DNA from: Meandrina meandrites | Lineage: Eukaryota > Cnidaria > Anthozoa > Scleractinia > Meandrinidae | Assembly: GCA_963693305.1 (NCBI GenBank) | Contig: OY855908.1 | Span: 4,764,501-4,828,500, forward strand | Direction: 5' to 3' | DNA length: 64,000 nt | In this document: positions 1-10,258 of the stretch, one piece after another | Layout of the letters: every line of letters starts with the position of its first letter | Numbering within the stretch: position 1 is the first letter of the stretch | Notes under the pieces: generated by a model | The model's database searches: none | What the model saw: the letters and a program-made list of their open reading frames with translations, nothing else | What the model was told of the DNA's origin: nothing | Made by a program: the position numbers and the translations under genes

Positions 1-339
1 TGAGCCTTCGGTTTTTTTCCAATTTTTCACTTCCGTTTTTCTAGCAAAGCATGCGCACAACAACCGGAAACCCAGATTTCTGACCGTGGAGCCCGTGGAC
101 TCTGGGAACGAGATTGTGCGTAAACCGACTGGTCTCCTTCGCAGACGTTGTTTAGCGTTGCGTGACGAGCCCAATATCGTTCCCAGAGTCCACAGGCTCC
201 ACGGTCAGCGGTTTAGTCGCCGGGTGAAACTCTGGGGAAATGGAATTTTTTTCCCACGAATTCATGGGTTCCGGTTGTTGTGCGCATGCTTAGCTAGTAA
301 AACGGAAGTGAAAAAATCGGGAAAAACCGAAGGCTCAAT
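1..339. repeat. Foldback (MITE-like) element with long terminal inverted repeat
   Basis: The first ~40 bases (TGAGCCTTCGG... to ...CACTTCCGTTTT) recur reverse-complemented at about 299-339, and the block around 85-115 (GTGGAGCCCGTGGACTCTGG) recurs inverted at about 178-205. The whole interval therefore folds on itself. Its inner part (about 163-245) is repeated in the opposite orientation at 3143-3220. No coding capacity is evident. The true left edge may lie outside the window. Confidence 0.7.
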
Positions 340-1424
340 GGCGCAGACCAGAAGGATCGCGGCCTCTCGGGACGAGAATTACATCTGAGAACTCCACTCT
401 CTCGATCGCGATATACGACTCGATATACAACTCGTAAAGTCAAGTGGATCAACGCTTTTATGGGTGATTTAAAGGCTCCTTTGAAGAAAAAACAGCTCAA
501 CGGGAAAACTGCGATAGATCGATAGTGCTGTTTGAAAGCAAAACATGCACGTCAGACTGTCTGGATTGTGTAAGCTCCTGGAGGACAAACGTAAACAAAG
601 GGAGTCGTAATGCCAAGTTGTATACGAATGTATTTTTTCTCTGGAAGAAATTTTTCGAGGAAGGCCAGTGGTCGAATCTACATTTACACACAGCATTGTA
701 AACGACGGCCGTGAGAGCACGGAGCAACTGCACGCCGATCGAAAGCTCATTTCGAAAATCAAATTTTCATTGAAATGCAATCGAATAGGCAGGTAAGCAA
801 TTATGTGCCGTATTTTCCACTACAGTGGGAGACTACAGTTGTAAGATTGGTTTCACCAAAAAAGCTGGAACTTTGGCGGTCCGTAGCAATAACAGATATG
901 TAGCGGTTTGGTTGTCATCCCATGGAACTTCTTGCTCGTTTGTCATCGGTTTTACGAATGATGCAGGTTTCGCTCCCAACCGATTTCGCACCCACCGATT
1001 TCTAACGTAGTCACGCTTTTCCCATGCTTAAAGAACGAGAAATATTCTAGATAGTTTTACTCAAATTTATTCATTTTCCCTCTGTTGTTGACGAAGTTCC
1101 TCGGTACATTTTCGTCATGACTTAAAATCGAAAATTTCATCTGGCATTTGTAACTAGACAAATGATGAATTTGTTTTATCTTTAACCGAACTATTTGTAG
1201 ATAAAAGTGACTGTTTAAAGCATTTATAAAATGCTGTCACTTATCAGAAAAATATGGCCTTGCAACATTTATGAATACAGTGTAATTGTACTTTATTTTT
1301 GCTGAAATTAAAGTTCGCCAAGGGTGTTTCTTTGAACTGATTTAGCTATTTGTAACATTCACTGAGTGCTACCATGTGAATATTGGTTGAATATGGTATT
1401 GGTTTTCTGTACATAGCCTACCCC
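340..1424. other. Non-coding, no gene seen
   Basis: AT-rich sequence with no recognisable exon. Positions 341-378 share the string GGATCGCGGCCTCT with 45919-45950, so a repeat fragment lies at its left edge. Confidence 0.5.
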
Positions 1425-1738
1425 CAACTGCATGCAACCAGCACAGCCCAAGAAATACTGCTTGTGTGTCATAGATTGCTTGAATGGCTTGTTGTGTTAC
1501 CCCATTTCTGTAGCATAAGTGACTAGGCATATCTCTTCTTCCCCTGTCCCCCCGGATGGACTATTAGTCCATTGCAGGAATACTGCCAAAAGTATATTTG
1601 TTGGAACCCATTTGTATTTGAGAGTTAAGTGTCTTTCCCAGAACACAACACGATGACCCTAGCTGGGGCTTGAAACCTGGACCATTCAATCCGAAGTTTA
1701 GTGGTGGGGCCTTACATTAGCCCACTGTGCCCCCCATC
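1425..1738 (-). mobile_element. tRNA-derived SINE (decayed)
   Basis: Read on the minus strand from about 1738, there is a tRNA-like head with an A-box-like AGTGGGCTAATG and a B-box-like GGTTTCAAGCCCC. The body follows, with a GTGTTGTGTTCTGGGAAAG segment. A closely related body segment occurs in the SINE at 53850-54095. The order of head, B box and unrelated tail is what tRNA-derived SINEs show. The acceptor and anticodon stems are not intact, so it is not a functional tRNA. Confidence 0.55.
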
Positions 1739-2165
1739 TTGTTTGTTGTACTACAGGTTATTTTGGCAAGTTACATAGATTTGATTTGATTCGGCAGATT
1801 CACCAAAACAAATATTTGTGAAATAAACATATCTTGCAAAAACCCCTGAAACTCCACAAGACTGTCAAGAGGTGTGGGCTGGAATAAACACCACCCAGTA
1901 ACTTGTACAAAACACAAAATGATAAGCAGTCAGAATGAGTGGCAAAAATGTCAACTTTATTCTCATGTTACAGTTAGTGGACATAGGTGTCTATTGGTTG
2001 TAATTTAGCCAACTGCAGGACCTGCAAAAATAAATTAAAATATATCTATGATCACAAAAGGCGCTTTATGGTGTGAGTCCTTGAAGCCATTAGAAAGAAA
2101 TGACTGTGTAACAATTGCAATAGGGGATGATAGGACAGCACAACTCTTGGTTAAGTCTTCATTTG

Positions 2166-2344
2166 AGCCTAGTGGGCTACCGGTTACCTCACCACCAGGA
2201 AGACTCGCCGCCAACGACCTCGCCACCAAGCAAAGTCACCTCGGCTCATGGATTAAAGAACGAGGAATACACCAGTTTTGGTGGCGAGTTGGTTGGTGGC
2301 GAGATTCCCTGGTGGCGAGGTGACTGGATACCGCCTAGTGGCCT
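2166..2344. repeat. Foldback element rich in GGTGGCGAG motifs
   Basis: The left arm (GCCTAGTGGGCTACCGGTTACC, then CTCGCCACCA-type repeats) pairs with the right arm (GGTGGCGAG repeats, ending GACTGGATACCGCCTAGTGG). Each arm is about 65 bases. Overlapping reading frames here are by-products of the short repeats and resemble no protein. Positions 1739-2165 and 2345-3142 on either side hold no recognisable gene. Confidence 0.6.
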
Positions 2345-3142
2345 ATAAGTCCATCCAGGTTTCCACAGTCTTAAGCAGTTGGTGGTTTGGCTGGGGTGGT
2401 GGTAAAGGGGTAATTTTAGAATAAATTATTGTAGGAACCAAGAGAGAGAGAGAGTTATATCTTTTCCATCTGAGACCAAAAGGTAAACATTGTAAAAGTA
2501 TATCAACAAGCAAAGTGCAGTTTTCTAAGCAAGGACTGGTGTTTGAACTTTATATCATGCCCTTTCAAGGTTCAATGTGGTTCACAATTTTTTCACATAC
2601 CATTACCAACTGTCTAAAGAAATTCTCATAAACAGTTGCATGCCCTGTTGCAAATATGGAAGTTTTCTATTTCCTTTATTACAATAAATACTCTACATAA
2701 TCAATGTCCGATAATTTTCAATATAAACAATATTCCTGCATAACAGCTGATAACAGCCGGCGTTGCACACAGATGCAGTCGCCGGGATGTATTTACACTT
2801 AGAAAAGCACCAGAATTTACCAAAAAATAGGAGTTGTATAAAAAAACACATCGGACAATTTCCAGCTCCTCGATCGAAGAAAATACTATTAAAAAACCGG
2901 GTGAAAAATGGGTGAATACCAAAATCTAAAGCTAGATTTTACCTACCTTGAAAACTTAACGGGAAATGGATTCATAAATCGCGATTTAAGGCCAAGATAC
3001 TGCAAAACACAAATGAAGGAACTCCAAAAATCTCGGAAAAATGGCCGCTAAAGCTTCATAAGCAACTTCCGGAAATACGTCTGAGTTCGAAGGCTATTGT
3101 ATTGAAACAGCCAATCAAAAAAATTCGAATTAATTCGAATAA

Positions 3143-3220
3143 TTCCATTTCCCCAGAGTTTCACCCGGCGACTAAACCGCTGACCGTGGAGCCTGTGGAC
3201 TCTGGGAACGAGATTGTGAC
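3143..3220. repeat. Solo copy of the window-start foldback core
   Basis: This interval (CCCCAGAGTTTCACCCGGCG ... GACTCTGGGAACGAG) is the near-identical reverse complement of about 163-245. Confidence 0.7.
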
Positions 3221-3244
3221 GAGCCCAAATAACGGCTGCGAAGG

Positions 3245-3395
3245 AGAGTATAAACCGACCGGTACATTCAGGCCCTTGCAACGAGTAAAACGCTCGAAAC
3301 ATGCGCCCTTTATTCAATTCCTAACAAAGCAATTCAACAGAGACTGTATACTCAAGGCCACGGAGAACTATCTATAATACACCGACAGGTTTTAA
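3245..3395. repeat. Duplicated block, copy 1 (pairs with 7240-7390)
   Basis: About 150 bases, including ACATTCAGGCCCTTG and CACGGAGAACTATCTATAAT, recur with few changes at 7240-7390. At the second location the block abuts the intron side of the mannosidase exon. It is best read as part of the same tandem duplication that copied the exon. Confidence 0.75.
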
Positions 3396-4380
3396 ACACG
3401 GATCGAGCCTATAAAAAGGCCCCGTCTAGCACTTTGTTGGCTTCAATTTTAAAAAGTCGTGTTAGAGTAACGGTCGTGAAAGAGAAGAGCTCCGCAAATT
3501 TTGCTTTCCCAGTTCATTTATATGGAATTAACAAGCTAATATACAATATAAACTACCAATAATTCTTTCCATACAAGCTAAAAGAAAATTTAAACAGAAT
3601 TTATGCAATAAATTGATGTCCACCACGCACAAACACTAAATATTACGACATGAAAGCTCAAACAGATAACGCTGAACACATCAATGACAATCGTTTCAGT
3701 ATTTTGTTTTTATGGGTCAAGGATTCAAACAACAAAGATAACAATGCTTTGGAAAAAATCTCTACATTTCGAAATTTGGCGAACGAGGAGCTACGCTCTT
3801 TACAAACATTCTTGTTATACTATCGTGAAATGGGAACAATAACCAAATTCAATTTTGAAGCGACAAAATTCAAAACTACAAGTTTCGTTTGCTTTTTGGC
3901 TAACTTTTATGTGGCATATCCTTGACTAAAACCTTATTGTTCAGCAATAAGAGGATTAAGATTTCAGAAAATGAATTTATAAATATTTATTTGTTTACTT
4001 GCAACGCATTTATCCAATGTAATTGTATTCAGTATCGGCGCTAAGCTCAGGTCGCTTGCGGGCAGGAAATTCCTTGATTTCGCAGAACAGTGACTGATAG
4101 CTACAGGTATCTTTCGCTATTTCTAAACCTCGCTTTCGATTGTTTGCACCCAAACAACAAAACAGAGAATTTTATACACGAGAATCTTGATGCTATTTCT
4201 TGTACTGCTTTGATTCTATTTTTAGTTTAGAAAACGAGATCGGTCTGGATCACACCACACCAAAAGCCAGTTGATTGCATTTCCCAACCAATGAAATCGT
4301 CTCATTGGAATTTGTGATTGGCAGGGATTGGCAGGCAGAACAGTTCAGCCTCGTTATATAGGATCGCTCGGTTTAATCAG
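3396..4380. other. Non-coding stretch unique to copy 1 of the mannosidase duplication
   Basis: This kilobase separates the duplicated block from the exon in copy 1 but is absent between the equivalent parts of copy 2, so it was inserted in one copy or lost from the other. A TATA-like TATAAAAA lies at about 3411, but no transcript is supported. A 91-codon open frame at 3650-3925 resembles no known family and is probably chance. I see no further mannosidase exon here. Confidence 0.5.
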
Positions 4381-4411
4381 AAGCCCTGCATGATACTTAC
4401 TTCATTCATTG
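4381..4411 (-). repeat. Duplicated splice-donor fragment of the mannosidase exon
   Basis: The bases AAGCCCTGCATGATACTTAC at 4381-4400 match the intron side of copy 2 (AAGCCCTGTGTTATACTTAC at 7392-7411), followed by the same TTCATTCA. Copy 1 therefore carries a second, relic donor about 60 nt downstream of the used one. Its reading frame meets a stop codon at 4425 before reaching the relic donor. Confidence 0.6.
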
Positions 4412-4463
4412 TAAAATAAATAAATCAAATTAAAACAAAAATCTCTAAAAAAACCCCACTTAC

Positions 4464-5399
4464 TTCATTCACATAATTGATAAGCTTGTCCAAATTCTTG
4501 TACCACGTGATGGCATTCTCGTACGCGAAATCCCCACCCATGGTCATCATGATGTGATTTGTTTTATACTGCGATGCTTGTGCGCATGCTTCGAATACAA
4601 ATCTATTCACTGTTTCGTCGACGTTGTAGTCAAATAGGTTCGGATCGTCTTGTATTGGCGGAGTATTATTACATGCTTGGTCGTAACAAAATCCAGGCGG
4701 AGGGAAATAAAGGTTGTGGAGGACCCCGGCAAAAATGTCAGAATCTTGTCCAAGATTTCTGCTTCCTCTCCAGACCAGCTCCATTCTCTGTTGTTCAAGG
4801 CGAAGCTTTTTGTCTTCGTAGTCGATACGGCCGAAGAAAAATCCATCGAATGACATCTGTGCAAAGATTGAGGCTTGTTCGTTCGAGTGACCAAACGGAT
4901 CAATATGCCAAGCTATCCGAGGTCTTGCATCTGATCCAAATGTCTCTTCCACGAAGTTCAATCCATAAGTCATTTGATCAATGATCGCATTATAATGTGC
5001 CGCCGCTTCGTCGTTCATACACCAACCAGCGTTTATAAACTCCAGTCTTTTCTCTCTCACGAGGTTCCTCACTTCCGTTTGCGTGTAGTTGTTTTGCTCG
5101 TTCCACCAGCGCTCGAAGAAGGCAATTTCCACGTAAATAAATCGCTTACGCTTTGATCGATCTGCACTTAACTGAGAAATAACAGAGTCTAAAATATATT
5201 GCACCCCACCATGTTGAATGGAATTATTAGCTCCATAAAAGTACTCGTCCACAGTTTTCAACCAGCCAACGTCGTCATGCGTGTGCGGAACAAGATGGAC
5301 TTGTAGTTTCTCTTCATCCTTCGCAGCTTCTTCGAACTTGCACTCAAACGCTGCTGCACCCACACAAAGAAAGGCCACAAAGGAGAACAAATTAACCAT
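4464..5399 (-). CDS. MAN2B1: Lysosomal alpha-mannosidase (GH38), first coding exon, copy 1
   Basis: This 936-nt exon encodes the first 312 residues of a class II (GH38) alpha-mannosidase, the lysosomal enzyme that removes alpha-linked mannose from N-glycans during glycoprotein breakdown. Residues 1-18 form a hydrophobic signal peptide. The zinc-site motif PHTHDDVGW gives His41 and Asp43. The [11 protein letters not shown] motif carries the catalytic nucleophile Asp167, also a zinc ligand. Family members are about 1000 aa, so this is roughly the N-terminal third. The exon ends at a GTAAGT donor (first base 4463), phase 0. The ATG at 5399 is preceded by a pyrimidine run ending in CAG, so a 5' UTR intron is possible. 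Compared with copy 2 there are two extra residues (KR) near residue 85. No downstream exons were found down to position 1; they would lie further left. It could be a separate gene or an alternative first exon. Confidence 0.88.
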
Positions 5400-5825
5400 T
5401 TCTGCTCAAGAGAAAGGAAAACCACTCCGTATAATTGGTTTCCGTCAAAATCAGTTTTAGTTTCCCCAGCAATTTAAACGATTCGTCTCCGATCTGTCAT
5501 GATAAAGTCATGAGATATTCCTGTCACAGCAAACAGCGTTGCGCAGGACGGAGAGAACCTGGAACTACTAGTTTCCAGGATACTTGTTGTCGGCGCGGTA
5601 TATTGCGCTAACGCGCATTCCGCGCGGTTGTTGCATGTTGTTTGTCTTCTTTTTTTCGGGTTAGCGTGAAACAAGCATGTTTTAGAGACCAATCTAGGTT
5701 ATAGTCGATATCGTACAATAGGCCTCTTTAGCTTGATACGTCATCAACTCGTCACGTGACTCGAAATGGGTAAACAAACACGCGTTCAGCTCGAAGTGAA
5801 GTATTGTGCGCGAGAAGATTACGAT

Positions 5826-6810
5826 ATGGTGGATCACTGCTGTGTTTATAACTGCTTTAATAACTCTACTAACGAAGAGTTATCTTTCCTGGTTTTCCCA
5901 GCGATAAAAAACTCGTCAAGGTAAGCGTATTTGATCGCTGAAATACGATCCGAACTACGCTTTGTCTACTATTTACATTTAACAACATTACTGATGAACT
6001 TGAAAGTAACATTCAGTTACTAAAGCTTGCGCTTGTTACATTGTCGCTTTACAGTATGGATTTCAAGAATTAGAAGAGATCCTAAAAAAGATTTCAAGGT
6101 TTCAAGGTATCAGTTTGTTCGGAGCATTTCCAACAAGAGGATTTTGTGTGCTTTGACACAAGATCACTGAGAAGACTGAAACCGGGCGCTTGCCCATTAG
6201 TTTTCAGCTGGATGAAAAATGCTCCTGAGCGATCGCTTCCAGAGAAGGAAAATACAGATAGAAGAGCTGAATGCTGTTTTTGGCGCAAATCTAGCTGAGA
6301 CTGCTTCAGAGGGTGAAGGCGAATTCGATCTAACAAATAAATAAGATTTCTTTTCGAGAGCTACTCAAGTAAATGTTGAGATGCCCTGCGAGCACAGATT
6401 TTCTGTAAATGTTTAGTTGGCGGCTCTAGCGGATACTAGAACAAGCGAAGAGAACTACTTCAATCATTTAACTGGATTTAATAGTTACGCAAAGTTCTAA
6501 CATTTTTGCTTCCAGGGGGAAAGAGAAAGCACATCGTATACTGGAATACGAAAGCTAGCAAAAATATAATAATTGATACTTCCTTGTTATTTGACTCAGA
6601 TGAAGAGTCTACAAAAAGAGATGACAGTAATATGGAACCAGACACTGACCCTGGCAGGAAACGAATCACTTCCTAACGACAGAAGATTAGTTTCTTTTAA
6701 TGCTTATGAATCTTCGCTTGGGACTCACGAATCTAGACCTAGCTATGAGATTTAGAGTTGCAGAAGCAACAGTATCCAATACCTTTTTCACGTGGCTTAA
6801 CTTTTTGTCC
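5826..6810 (+). pseudogene. THAP-domain DDE (Harbinger/HTH_Tnp_4 type) transposase remnant
   Basis: An ATG at 5826 opens a THAP zinc-finger start (MVDHCCVYNCFNNS... LSFLVFPAIKN) that ends at a GTAAGC donor after 5920. After a TTTACAG acceptor near 6054 the domain continues as WISRIRRDPKKDFKV, then VCSEHFQQEDFVCFD, then LKPGACP. These supply the C2CH pattern, the conserved Trp and the terminal Pro. The two parts are out of frame because TTTCAAGG is tandemly duplicated at about 6093-6108; the first intron phase also does not join cleanly. A further piece after an acceptor at 6515 gives KRKHIVYWNTK. At 6691 comes LRLGLTNLDLAMRF with VAEATVSNTFFTW, which matches the helix-turn-helix preceding a DDE_Tnp_4 nuclease. 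The DDE catalytic region is not recognisable downstream. It is a dead copy of a mobile gene; a domesticated gene is unlikely given the breaks. Confidence 0.75.
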
Positions 6811-7239
6811 ATCTCATTCATTTTCACTTTTCAAAGATTTAAAATTCATTATGTGGGAAGCTTCGCTTTTCCTTAGTTTCGCTGGTAATACGAGAAAACA
6901 GTGCACGATTATTTGCAGATTTAAGGTCGACGATCAAAGAAACTTCGTCATGGATGTCGTTTGTCTGCAAATTACCGAGCACGTTTTTCTCGTATTACAA
7001 ACAAACCTACATGTATTTCCCAAAACTTTCACGGCATGCAGGGGCCATTTTTTTTTATATATAGCCGCGGCTTAAAAAGACAACGCTTTTATATGAAGAG
7101 ACTATGTGGTTTAGACTACAAAATATGCAGTCTTATTGCTTTGCGCGCGCACGCGCTCGAGCGGCCTTCGACGAGTTCTGATCTGGATTTTTAATGTCAA
7201 AACAGAGAGTGAGACTGGGGAAAGACAAAATGTGATTGG

Positions 7240-7411
7240 GCGTCAACCGACCGCTACATTCAGGCCCTTGGAACGAGAAAAACGCACGAAACATGCGCCC
7301 GTTATTCAATTTCTAATATTGCAATTCAACAGAGATTGTACACTCCAGGCCACGGAGAACTATCTATAATACAGCGACAGGTTTTGATCACAAGCCCTGT
7401 GTTATACTTAC
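7240..7411. repeat. Duplicated block, copy 2, abutting the mannosidase exon donor
   Basis: This is a near-copy of 3245-3395 followed directly by the GTAAGT donor side of exon copy 2 (ACTTAC at 7406-7411). It fixes one edge of the segmental duplication. The preceding interval 6811-7239 holds no recognisable gene. Confidence 0.7.
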
Positions 7412-8341
7412 TTCATTCACATATTTGATAAGCTTGTCCAAATTCTTGTACCACGTGATGGCATTCTCGTACTGGAAATCCTCACCCATGGTCATCATGA
7501 TGTGATTTGTTTTATACTGCGATGCTTGTGCGCATGCTTCGAATACAAATCCATTCACTATTTCTTTGACGTTGTAGTCAAATAGGTTCGGATCATCTTG
7601 TATTGGCAGAGCATTCTTACATGATTGGTCGTAACAAAATCCAGGCGGAGGGGCATAACCGTTAAAAAGGACCCCGGCAAAAATGTTCGAATCTTGTCCA
7701 AGATTTCTGCTTCCTCTCCAGACCAGCTCCATTCTCTGTTGTTCAAGGCGAAGCTTTTTGTCTTCGTAGTCGATTCTTCCCAAGAAGAATCCATCGAATG
7801 ACATCTGTGCAAAGATTGAGGCTTGTTCGTTCGAGTGACCAAACGGATCAATATGCCAAGCTATCCGAGGTCTTGCATCTGATCCAAATGTCTTCTCCAC
7901 GAAGTTCAATCCATAAGTCATTTGATCAATGATGGCATTATAATGCGTCGCCGCTTCGTCATTCATACACCAACCAGCGTTTATAAACTCCAGTCTTTTC
8001 TCTTTAACGAGTTTCTTGACTTCTGTTCGCATGGCGTCGTTTTGCTCGTTCCACCAGCGCTCGAAGAACGCAATTTCCACGTAAATAAATCGCTTTGATG
8101 GGTCTGCGCTTAACTGAGGAATAACAGAGTCTAAAATATATTGTACTCCAGCATGTTGAATGGAATTATAAGCTCCGTAAAAGTACTCGTCCACAGTTTT
8201 CAACCAGCCCACGTCATCGTGTGTGTGCGGAACAAGATGGACTTGTAGTTTCTCTTCATCTAATCTTGTTGAATCTTTGAAGTTGCATTCAAAACCTGAA
8301 CCAAGCCAAACCAAGGCTAAAAAGAAAAGCAAAATCGACAT
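7412..8341 (-). CDS. MAN2B1: Lysosomal alpha-mannosidase (GH38), first coding exon, copy 2
   Basis: This 930-nt exon encodes 310 residues closely similar to copy 1. I chose the ATG at 8341 because it begins a signal peptide ([19 protein letters not shown]) of the same length as copy 1. An in-frame ATG at 8389 would add 16 polar residues. His41 and Asp43 of PHTHDDVGW and the nucleophile Asp165 in [11 protein letters not shown] are all present. The exon ends at a GTAAGT donor (first base 7411), phase 0, as in copy 1. No mannosidase exon lies between this copy and copy 1, so this exon either splices over copy 1 to shared exons left of the window or belongs to a truncated duplicate. The open frame with no damage argues against a long-dead pseudogene. 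Confidence 0.85.
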
Positions 8342-9089
8342 CTTTGTTTTCAATTTAACCGAACGTTTATGTGCCGAAGCAAAAGTCATGCCTTGGTCAC
8401 GAGACGGCAAAATTGTCACGGCTATTGCGTGACAGATACATGATAGTTACGTCAGTGAACACAGAAAGGAAGACTTACAATATTTCGGCTGTCCTTTATC
8501 ACAACCAAGACGCCAAAAGTGAAATGATTTATTCGAGATATTATGCTGTTCACTGATTTTTGCCCTCTATGTTTGTCGCGGCAACATTGTTAGCCGAGTA
8601 GAGATGCCAAAGTAGGATCTACAAGAGATCTGATCAGTCAAAAATATGAATTCACATGGCAAACAATACAGCAAGGCTGATACTACGTGAAATAGAATTT
8701 GCGAGATATCAATATGAGTTTTCTCTCACTGATTTTTCAACTTCTGTCTGTTTTCCTGTTACCATAAATGGCCAAGCAGGAAATTTATGGCGGCTTGACC
8801 GCAAGCGAGCTGTAAAATAGCGCGAGCTACAGGTGCAACGAAAAGAGACCCATTTTACAATAAAAATGTGGGATAAGATATTCAGTGAAAACATAATTAA
8901 CTCTTTCTAAAAATGCTTGAAAAAGCGACGGCGTTTCGACGTTGGCTTAACATCATTATTAAGTCAAGAAAGTTGTGACATAAAAGGTATAAATACTCAA
9001 ACAAACAATAGAAATAAATTAATAACGTAAAACATAACGCGTAACGCGTCTAGGCGAGTTGCCTTTCGTAATGCGTTGTTTGTAAAGTA
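8342..9089. other. Non-coding, with a retroelement-end motif at 8916-8968
   Basis: No exon was recognised. On the minus strand, 8968-8916 reads TTAATAATGATGTTAAGCC then CAACGTCGAAACGCCGTCG. This resembles the CGAAAC-bearing sequences at 21524, 27895 and 35799. Confidence 0.45.
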
Positions 9090-9090
9090 C

Positions 9091-9198
9091 TTAAGCCCGT
9101 CTTTATACTAGGGACGCATAACCAGACAAACTACAAAATGAGACGAGTTACCTGTCTGGACGAGCTTCGGCAAACATTTTGTAGTTCGTCCGGTTATC

Positions 9199-9229
<31 letters not shown>

Positions 9230-9309
9230 GTTACCCGTCTAGACAAGCTACTTTTCGAAATACGTCGTTCAAGACGCGTTTCGAAAAGTAGCTCGTCTAG
9301 ACGGGTAAC

Positions 9310-9340
<31 letters not shown>

Positions 9341-9382
9341 CATAACCGGACGAACTACAAAATGTTTGCCGAAGCTCGTCCA
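9091..9382. repeat. Large near-perfect palindrome with a third partial arm
   Basis: The arm at about 9161-9261 (ACGAGCTTCGGCAAACATTT ... CTACTTTTCGAAA) is matched inverted at about 9280-9382, around a centre near 9270. A third, shorter copy of the CCCGTCTTTATACTAGGGAC part lies at 9091-9143 in the orientation of the right arm. The arms contain repeated GTCTAGACGGGTAACGCG motifs. There is no coding potential. This is a foldback transposon or a recent palindromic duplication. Confidence 0.8.
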
Positions 9383-9574
9383 CTGAAAGGTAATGCGTCT
9401 ATAGTCAAGGATAACAACAGCCATTGACAACCTTTCCATTGTTGCTTTCGTGAAGATTTCCTAATAATATTTCCTTGAGAAACGGAGCTAATTTATTGCA
9501 GTGGATACTTAAAAGCTTAAACTTCCCACCCCTCCCCAACGAACAAGAGAGCTTGTTGCGAACGAGGCAGCCGA

Positions 9575-9660
9575 GCCAAGAGGCGAGGCAACCTCGTTCC
9601 CAGGGCTTTTCCCTCCGCCCCCACGAAAAAGGGAAAAGTCCTGGGAACGAGGTTGGAGGC
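9575..9660. repeat. Short foldback with CTCGTTCCCAGG termini
   Basis: AACCTCGTTCCCAGGGCTTT (9589 onward) pairs with AAGTCCTGGGAACGAGGTT (to about 9655), with GAGGCGAGGC outside both arms. The flanking 9383-9574 and 9661-10258 show no gene. Confidence 0.7.
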
Positions 9661-10258
9661 GAGGCTGACGAGGCGGCAGAATCATAGAGCCGCGCGTATA
9701 CTAGCGTATACCAGAAAAAATCTCAACTTCAGCGTAAGGGACTTTTTTTTTTAACCATATTTGGATGTAAGTAAACATCCCATATTTGGGTTGTATTGTT
9801 CTTCCAAACTGGTCCCCAGTCTCTCTCTCCTTGCTAAAGAGCAAATGACCAAAATGGCGTCCACACGCCTCGCTGTTAAAATTTTCCATGTGCTCATTCA
9901 CTCCTTTTACGATAAATACACCTTTATGGAAATCTAAATGGAAAGAGAATACCCTACAGAATACTCGACCGCCGAAAAAATGAACATCAAGGTCTTCAAA
10001 GCGATGAAATAATCTTTCGACTTTGGAGTCCTTTGATTTCTGAAGAGAGACAGGAAAATCAAAAGCGGACTGTTGACTTCAAATGGAGTTTTCTTGACTT
10101 ACGAGAATGCCACGGTCGGTTAAATGCTACCTTTAAGTGTTGCTTTTGTTTATAGCAATTGTTTAACCGATGATTTCATCCCAAATCAAATAACGTTTAT
10201 GTTTTCGCTCAAAGGAATAAAATCAATACCAAGCGACATTCACTAAAAATTACTGCAT

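Noticed and set aside
3650..3925. 91-codon plus-strand ORF
   Set aside because: No domain, signal peptide or splice context; the length is unremarkable for the region.
4559..4984. 141-codon plus-strand ORF
   Set aside because: It is the antisense shadow of the mannosidase exon.
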